Source of the DNA: CAZAPO01 sp044841755
Lineage (GTDB): Bacteria; Bacteroidota; Bacteroidia; Flavobacteriales; Flavobacteriaceae
Reading direction: 5' to 3'
Assembly (NCBI GenBank): GCA_044841755.1
Contig: JAXOFM010000001.1
Location: 806,001 to 870,000, forward strand
Length of the DNA: 64,000 nucleotides
A model generated the notes under the pieces. That model was not told the origin of the DNA, ran no database searches, and saw only the letters and a program-made list of their open reading frames with translations. Below are positions 58,626 through 64,000 of the stretch, in pieces. Position 1 is the first letter of the stretch. Each line of letters begins with the position of its first letter. Made by a program: the position numbers and the translations under genes.

Positions 58626-60959
58626 ATGCATAGAATAGCCATACTTTTAGTTTTCATTTTAGTTGGAATTCAAAGTTACTCTCAAAATTTTAAGATTGGT
58701 ATTTTAACAGACAAGCTTGATGGTAGATCAACTCCTCTTTTAAATCAACTAAAAGAGGAAATTAAAGCAGTTGTAGGTGAAGACGCTACAATTAATTTTT
58801 CTCAAGAAAATGTTTTGAGTAATAATTTCAATTTAAAATATGCACTAGAAAATTATCAAACCCTGCTTAATAATGATGTAGATATCATTATTGCTTTCGG
58901 TGTTGTAAATAATAGTGTAATATCGAAACTTGGCACATATGAAAAACCTACGATCGTATTTGGGGCACTAAGTGAAGAATTAAGAAACAATGAAACTACA
59001 GCCACGCACATTAACAACTACACCTCATTAATAACCTCTCAGTCTTACTCGGAAGACTTGAGGCTATTGAAACAATTAGCAAATCCTAAAATAGTTGGGA
59101 TTGCTGTTGAAGAGGCATTTTTGGAAAATTTACCTATTAAAGAAGCTTTTGATAGAATAATTACAGATCTAGATCTTCAAATGAAATTCATTGCATTTGA
59201 AAATTTGGATGACATCACAAATAATCTTGAAGCTATTGACGCCTTATATTTGGCTGGTGGGTTTTATTTGAACGATGAAGAAATAAAAACTCTTGCTAAA
59301 GAATTAATAACTAAAAAATTACCCTCTTTTACCGCAAATCCTGTAATTGATGTTCAAAATGGATTGTTAGCAACTAATCATAATCAGTCAGAATTAAATC
59401 AAATTTTTAGAAGAATAGCTCTTACTGTAGAATCTGTTGTTAATGGCGAAAATTTGAGTGAATTGGATACTATGTTAGAATCAAGAAATCAATTAACTAT
59501 TAATTTTAATACTGCCGAAAAAATAGATTTACCTTTAAAGTATAGTTTAATTGCAACAACTAGTTTCATTGGTGATCCAAAAGAAGTTGTTGCTGATAAG
59601 ATTTATAATCTTGTAAGTGTGATGCAAGAGGCTATTTCAAAAAACTTAAAGTTAAAAACGGTAGAGCAAGATATTAGCCTCACAGAAAAAGATATACAAA
59701 TAGCAAAAAGCAACTACCTGCCGAACCTTACTGCGGGTGCCAATAGTACATACATCGATCCAAAATTAGCAGAAGTTGGAAACGGTCAAAATCCCGAGTT
59801 CAATACTACGGGCAATTTAACTTTACAGCAAACAATTTTTTCTGAATCTGCAAATGCGACCATTAGTATTCAGAAATCACTTAGAGCTGCACAAGAAGCC
59901 AATTATAATAGTGAGGCTCTTAACACAGTCTTTGATGTAGCAAACGCATATTTTACAGCACTTATTTTAAAAGCAAATCTTTCTGTTCAGAATCAAAATC
60001 TCGAATTAACTAAATACAACCTTAAAATAGCGGAAGAGAATTTTGAGGCCGGTCAATCAGGAAAATCCGATGTATTACGATTTAGATCAGAAATGGCACA
60101 AAATACACAACAAATGGTTGAAGCCATCAATCAATTGGAACAAGGCTATTATGCACTCAATCAATTATTGAATAATCCTATCAATACTAAAATTGATGTA
60201 GAAGAAGCGGAGTTAAAAGAAGGGATTTTTAAAAATTATAATTACGAACAGTTAGGGCAGTTCTTAGATGATCCTCGATTAAGAGATCCATTTGTTAAAT
60301 TTCTGGTAGAAGAAGCTTTTAAAAATGCCCCCGAATTAAAAGCTATTGAGTATAATTTAGAGGCAACAGAGCGAAGTAATCGCCTTTATGGAGCAGGACG
60401 TTTTTTACCATCAATAGCATTACAAGGACAGTATATCTATGAATTTTCGCGCTCTGGCGCAGGATCTACATTTCCGCCTAACTTTCCAGCCATTCCAGAT
60501 GGTTATTACACATTTGGTTTAAACGTTTCGTTACCACTATTTAATCAAAACAAACAGAACCTCAATAAACAGATTGCTTCCATTCAGAAAAATCAACTAG
60601 AAATATCTAGGGATAACATTAAACTCAATATTGAACGAAATATTAATGACGCTGTGCTAGAATTAGTAAACCAAGTATCAAATATTGAACTCTCCAGATT
60701 ATTTGAAGAAACAGCTGAAGAAGCCTTAGATCTGACACAAACTTCTTATGCAAATGGTGCAGTTAATATCGTGCAGTTACTTGATGCACAGAACAATTAT
60801 TTGCAAGCACAATTGGCAAGTGCAAATGCAGCATATAATTATTTATTAAGCTCCATGCTTTTAGAACGATCATTAGGATTGTTCTTTTTACTAGAAGAGG
60901 AAGAGGAACGTGAAGCCTTTGCCCAACGCTTTTTAGAATTTATGCAAAAAAATGATTAA
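58626..60959 (+). CDS. TolC family outer-membrane protein with N-terminal ABC-substrate-binding-like domain
   Basis: 777 residues, about 350 more than a TolC protein. After a signal peptide (ending SYSQ), residues ~22-310 look like a type 1 periplasmic binding (ABC_sub_bind) fold: FKIGILTDKLDGR, LNNDVDIIIAFGVVNNSVIS, PKIVGIAVEEAF, AIDALYLAGGFY. Residues ~330-770 form the usual TolC barrel with two repeats (FEAGQSGKSDVLRFRSEMAQ, YANGAVNIVQLLDAQNNY). The fusion implies ligand sensing or capture at the outer-membrane channel. It overlaps the adaptor gene downstream by eight bases. Confidence 0.85.
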   Translation: MHRIAILLVFILVGIQSYSQNFKIGILTDKLDGRSTPLLNQLKEEIKAVVGEDATINFSQENVLSNNFNLKYALENYQTLLNNDVDIIIAFGVVNNSVISKLGTYEKPTIVFGALSEELRNNETTATHINNYTSLITSQSYSEDLRLLKQLANPKIVGIAVEEAFLENLPIKEAFDRIITDLDLQMKFIAFENLDDITNNLEAIDALYLAGGFYLNDEEIKTLAKELITKKLPSFTANPVIDVQNGLLATNHNQSELNQIFRRIALTVESVVNGENLSELDTMLESRNQLTINFNTAEKIDLPLKYSLIATTSFIGDPKEVVADKIYNLVSVMQEAISKNLKLKTVEQDISLTEKDIQIAKSNYLPNLTAGANSTYIDPKLAEVGNGQNPEFNTTGNLTLQQTIFSESANATISIQKSLRAAQEANYNSEALNTVFDVANAYFTALILKANLSVQNQNLELTKYNLKIAEENFEAGQSGKSDVLRFRSEMAQNTQQMVEAINQLEQGYYALNQLLNNPINTKIDVEEAELKEGIFKNYNYEQLGQFLDDPRLRDPFVKFLVEEAFKNAPELKAIEYNLEATERSNRLYGAGRFLPSIALQGQYIYEFSRSGAGSTFPPNFPAIPDGYYTFGLNVSLPLFNQNKQNLNKQIASIQKNQLEISRDNIKLNIERNINDAVLELVNQVSNIELSRLFEETAEEALDLTQTSYANGAVNIVQLLDAQNNYLQAQLASANAAYNYLLSSMLLERSLGLFFLLEEEEEREAFAQRFLEFMQKND

Positions 60960-62070
60960 ACAACATAATATGATTATCGAGATGCTAGTAAATCGAATCT
61001 TAAAAATTTCTTGTCTTTTAACGATACTCCTTTTATATAGTTGTGGAGAAAAGGTAGCTGAAGAAGCAGTAGTTTTGAGGCCAGTAAAGTTTGCAGAAGT
61101 ATCCTATTTAGGAGGAGAGAAAGCGCGCAGCTTCAGTGGTACTGCTCAAACCGAAAAAATAATTAATCTCAGTTTTAGAAGTAATGGTATTATTACCACT
61201 TTCGATTTAAAACTAGGTCAAGAAGTTAAAAAGGGACAGTTACTAGGTAAACTAGATAATGTATCAGCTCGCCTAAGTTATGAATCGGCAATTGAGCAAA
61301 AAAATAGTTCAGAATCTCAGATGAACACTGCCAAGTTATCTTTAAATCGAATGCGCAAGTTGTATGAAAAGGGAAGCGCATCATTAAGCGATTATGAATC
61401 TGCTAAAAACTCATATAGAACGGCCGTAGCTAGTTTTGAATCAGCAAAACGTAGTGTAGCTATTCAACAGGATCAGATACAATATGGCTATTTGTATGCC
61501 CCAGAAAACGGTGTAATATCTGCAGTAAATGCTGAGCTTGACGAGAATGTGGCTGCTGGTAATGTGGTAGCAGTATTAAATGCAGGGACAACAATTGAGA
61601 TCTCTTTGGGTCTACCAGAATCTGTGATTAATGCGGTTAAAAAGGATATGAAGGTTAAGGTGTCATTTTCTGCAATCGCCGATGAAACTTTCAACGCTGT
61701 AATTACTGAGGTATCACCAGCTCTTGATGCTAATACCTCCACCTATCCTATTACTGTAATGGTTACAGATACTGACGAAAGGATTAAAAGTGGTATGGCA
61801 GCAACTGTAAATTTTGAGTTTGTTGATGAAGATTTATCTAAAGATATTCTTGTAGTTCCAACAAATGCAGTTGGTGAAGATTCGAATGGAAGATTTGTCT
61901 TTTTGGTTGATGATAGTGGCAATAATGTCACCGTAAAAAAGCAAACTATAAAGATTGGGGAATTTACACCGCAAGGTGTTCAAGTAATATCCGGGCTCAA
62001 AGTAGGACAAAAAATTGCCACCGCAGGATTACAAACTTTATTGGATGGACAAGAAGTAAAACTAAACTAG
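60952..62070 (+). CDS. RND efflux periplasmic adaptor subunit
   Basis: 372 residues, lipoprotein (LLLYSC). HlyD/AcrA-like parts in order: lipoyl half (IITTFDLKLGQEVKKGQLLGKLD), coiled-coil hairpin (about 110-175), second lipoyl half (YLYAPENGVISAVNAELDENVAAG), beta-barrel and membrane-proximal domain. The gene starts within the end of the TolC-fusion gene and is five bases before the RND pump gene. It joins the inner-membrane pump and outer channel. Confidence 0.92.
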   Translation: MIKQHNMIIEMLVNRILKISCLLTILLLYSCGEKVAEEAVVLRPVKFAEVSYLGGEKARSFSGTAQTEKIINLSFRSNGIITTFDLKLGQEVKKGQLLGKLDNVSARLSYESAIEQKNSSESQMNTAKLSLNRMRKLYEKGSASLSDYESAKNSYRTAVASFESAKRSVAIQQDQIQYGYLYAPENGVISAVNAELDENVAAGNVVAVLNAGTTIEISLGLPESVINAVKKDMKVKVSFSAIADETFNAVITEVSPALDANTSTYPITVMVTDTDERIKSGMAATVNFEFVDEDLSKDILVVPTNAVGEDSNGRFVFLVDDSGNNVTVKKQTIKIGEFTPQGVQVISGLKVGQKIATAGLQTLLDGQEVKLN

Positions 62071-62075
62071 TTTAA

Positions 62076-64000
62076 ATGAATTTAGCTGAATTTTCTATAA
62101 ATAGAAATCGTATTACATTCACAGTATTAGGTACTATTCTGATTATGGGAATGGTTTTTTACCAGTCTTTATCAAGAGATAGTATGCCTCCTTATACTGT
62201 TCGTGTAGCCTCTGTGGTTTCTTCTTTTCCCGGTTCTAGTCCTGAGCGAGTTGAACAGTTAGTAACTGATAAAGTTGAGAAGACTGTTCAGGAATTACCA
62301 GAGTTAAAAAAGGTAAGCAGTACCTCTAGATCAGGATTATCCGTAGTCACCGTAGAATTAAAAGATCAAGTAAAACCTGAAGATTTACAGGCTGTTTGGG
62401 ACAGGTTAAGACGTAAACTAAGTCAACTACAAGGATTACCATCTGGGGTTACTCCAGTACTAAATGATGATGGGCTGGGAGAGGTTTTTGGCATCTCAGT
62501 TGGTCTCTTGATGGATGGTTTTACCTATGCAGAAGCCAAAGAATATGTTGATGAAATTAAGGATGATTTTATTAAGCTAGATCTTGCAGCAAAGGTTGAA
62601 ATTGGTGGTGTTCAAGATGAACGCATATTTATAGAGTTCGATAATTCTAGACTGAAGGAATACGGTTTATCTGCATCTAAACTTCAGAATATTATAAGTA
62701 ATACGAATATATTGAGTTCTGGAGGACAAGTTAATCTTGGTGCTGAACGTATAATTTTAGAACCAACAGGAAATTTTAATTCGGTTGAAGATATTAAGCA
62801 AACTTTAATTCCTGTCGGGGATGGTTCACAATTAGTCTATCTAGGTGATATTACGAATGTTCGTAAAAACTACATAGATCCTCCTAAACAACTCGTAACA
62901 GTGAATGGACAAGAAGCCATTTCATTACATATTAGCCTTAAAGAAGGTGCTAATATTATACAATTAGGCACTGATCTTAATGAAATTATGAAGGAGTGGG
63001 ATAAACGACTCCCTATTGGTTTAGAATTAACACGTTTGTCCTCACTAGATACATATATAGACAACAAGATCAGCGATTTCATTGTTAACCTTATACAATC
63101 TATTACAATTGTACTAATAGTAATGCTCTTATTCCTCGGACTAAGAACGGGAGGTATTATTGCAAGTTTAATTCCTATGGTAACCATCATGACTTTAATG
63201 CTCATGGGAGTAATAGATATGGGATTAAATCAGGTTACGCTTGCTGCGTTAATAATGGCATTGGGTATGATGGTTGATAATGCAATTGTAGTTGCGGAAA
63301 CCATTATGGTTAAAATGGAAAACGGTATTAATGCGAAGAAAGCAGCAATAGATGCTTGTGGAGAGTTATTTACTCCATTACTCATTTCAACTTTAACCAC
63401 TTCAGCAGCCTTCTTAGCATTCTATCTTGCAGAATCAACCATGGGGGATATTGTGGGCCCAATCTTTGTGGTAATCTCACTAGCATTATTATCATCTTGG
63501 ATAATTGCACTAACAGTAATAACACTTTTATGTTTCCTCTTCTTGAAAGTTACTCCGAAATCTGAGCGAAAGCAAAGTGTTATTGATAAAGTTATTGGAC
63601 AACTAAAGCAATATTATAAAAACTTAATTCTAATTGCACTTTCATATAAGAGGTTAGTTTTATTCGGAATAATAGGTACATTCTTTTTATCTCTCTATGG
63701 TTTTGGATTTATTTCTTTTGTATTCTTCCCTGATAGTGATAGAAATATGATCACTGTAGATATCAATTTACCGCAAGGAACACGAATCGATGCCACTAAA
63801 GATGTCGTAAAAGAAATAGAAGAATATATGACGAATGAACTTGTGGTTAATGAATCAAGGGCAAACGGCATATCAGATTGGTCAGCCTACATAGGTTCAG
63901 GACCTGAATCATACGATTTGGGATATTCGCCCGATGAACCCGATCCGAGTTATGCGCATATCCTAATTAATACTTCAGAGTTTATCTATAATAATGAAAT
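62076..64000 (+). CDS. RND family efflux pump permease (3' end outside window)
   Basis: The first 641 codons are visible and open to the last base of the window. The translation starts MNLAEFSINRNRITFTVLG, with a first membrane helix, a periplasmic pore domain (VASVVSSFPGSSPERVEQLV, DRLRRKLSQLQGLPSG) and then membrane helices with GMMVDNAIVVAETIM, the proton-relay Asp helix of RND pumps. It is close to the AcrB/HAE1 and MMPL-like bacterial group and not to metal pumps. It is the third gene of the operon with the TolC fusion and adaptor. Confidence 0.92.
   Translation, partial: MNLAEFSINRNRITFTVLGTILIMGMVFYQSLSRDSMPPYTVRVASVVSSFPGSSPERVEQLVTDKVEKTVQELPELKKVSSTSRSGLSVVTVELKDQVKPEDLQAVWDRLRRKLSQLQGLPSGVTPVLNDDGLGEVFGISVGLLMDGFTYAEAKEYVDEIKDDFIKLDLAAKVEIGGVQDERIFIEFDNSRLKEYGLSASKLQNIISNTNILSSGGQVNLGAERIILEPTGNFNSVEDIKQTLIPVGDGSQLVYLGDITNVRKNYIDPPKQLVTVNGQEAISLHISLKEGANIIQLGTDLNEIMKEWDKRLPIGLELTRLSSLDTYIDNKISDFIVNLIQSITIVLIVMLLFLGLRTGGIIASLIPMVTIMTLMLMGVIDMGLNQVTLAALIMALGMMVDNAIVVAETIMVKMENGINAKKAAIDACGELFTPLLISTLTTSAAFLAFYLAESTMGDIVGPIFVVISLALLSSWIIALTVITLLCFLFLKVTPKSERKQSVIDKVIGQLKQYYKNLILIALSYKRLVLFGIIGTFFLSLYGFGFISFVFFPDSDRNMITVDINLPQGTRIDATKDVVKEIEEYMTNELVVNESRANGISDWSAYIGSGPESYDLGYSPDEPDPSYAHILINTSEFIYNNE

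Noticed and set aside
1..64000. CRISPR array, prophage or rRNA operon
   Set aside because: No regularly spaced short repeats, phage structural genes or rRNA sequence were seen anywhere in the window.

Overview
The window is 64 kb of a low-GC genome from the Bacteroidota, most likely a marine Flavobacteriaceae. The lineage is read from recurrent -7 promoter boxes of the form TAnnTTTG or TATCTTTA, near-absent Shine-Dalgarno sites, and lineage-typical families: DUF6090, GLPGLI, DUF2911, HYC_CC_PP, DUF6515, FeoB-associated mini-proteins and LytTR regulators. The genus cannot be named from the sequence alone.

Layout. (1) 1-7.9 kb is core metal and envelope biology: the C-terminus of a DtxR/MntR-type regulator coupled to a ZIP transporter, an S9 peptidase, feoA-feoB plus a 44-residue Cys-rich partner, a SCO copper chaperone and RseP. 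(2) A tRNA-Asn gene (7978-8051) starts an accessory region. Three further copies of its 3' end lie in direct orientation at 17634, 18560 and 28520, as expected for nested or tandem integrations at the tRNA. No integrase is visible. (3) Between the copies lie a silver/copper-efflux module (cusB, DUF2911, metal-binding lipoprotein, TolC, CusA, HYC_CC_PP; 9293-17404), a one-gene cassette carrying an HMA-CDF cation transporter (17755-18549), five DUF6090 membrane proteins, and a tightly overlapping minus-strand operon (23458-28350). That operon combines a squalene/phytoene-synthase-like enzyme, a CrtC-like protein, an ABC transporter and an isoprenylcysteine-methyltransferase/Lgt-like fusion.

(4) From 8 to 36 kb a terminator-promoter-DUF6090-start module recurs. 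It is sometimes followed by an intact DUF6090 gene and sometimes by a short relic and an unrelated gene, so the region looks like a modular cassette array. (5) 28.6-33.7 kb holds a beta-lactamase-family hydrolase and a small putative regulon. A membrane-anchored LuxR-type regulator sits between an esterase and a secreted protein, and both of these have the same palindrome at exactly the same distance from a TACATTTG promoter box.

(6) 34.9-58.5 kb is mixed chromosomal content: a LysR regulator, small membrane proteins with DoxX, DUF1295, a GLPGLI/outer-membrane-barrel pair, a folE-gpx-tspO-SRPBCC operon, an M81 peptidase, a PLP enzyme, L-serine dehydratase, an adenylate-cyclase-domain protein and a LytS/LytTR two-component pair. 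(7) 58.6-64 kb is an RND efflux operon whose TolC component carries an N-terminal ABC-substrate-binding-like domain. The RND pump runs off the right edge.

The strongest leads for new biology are the DUF6090 cassette array at tRNA-Asn, the LuxR/palindrome regulon, the terpenoid/lipid-like operon with the methyltransferase-Lgt fusion, and the substrate-binding-domain/TolC fusion.
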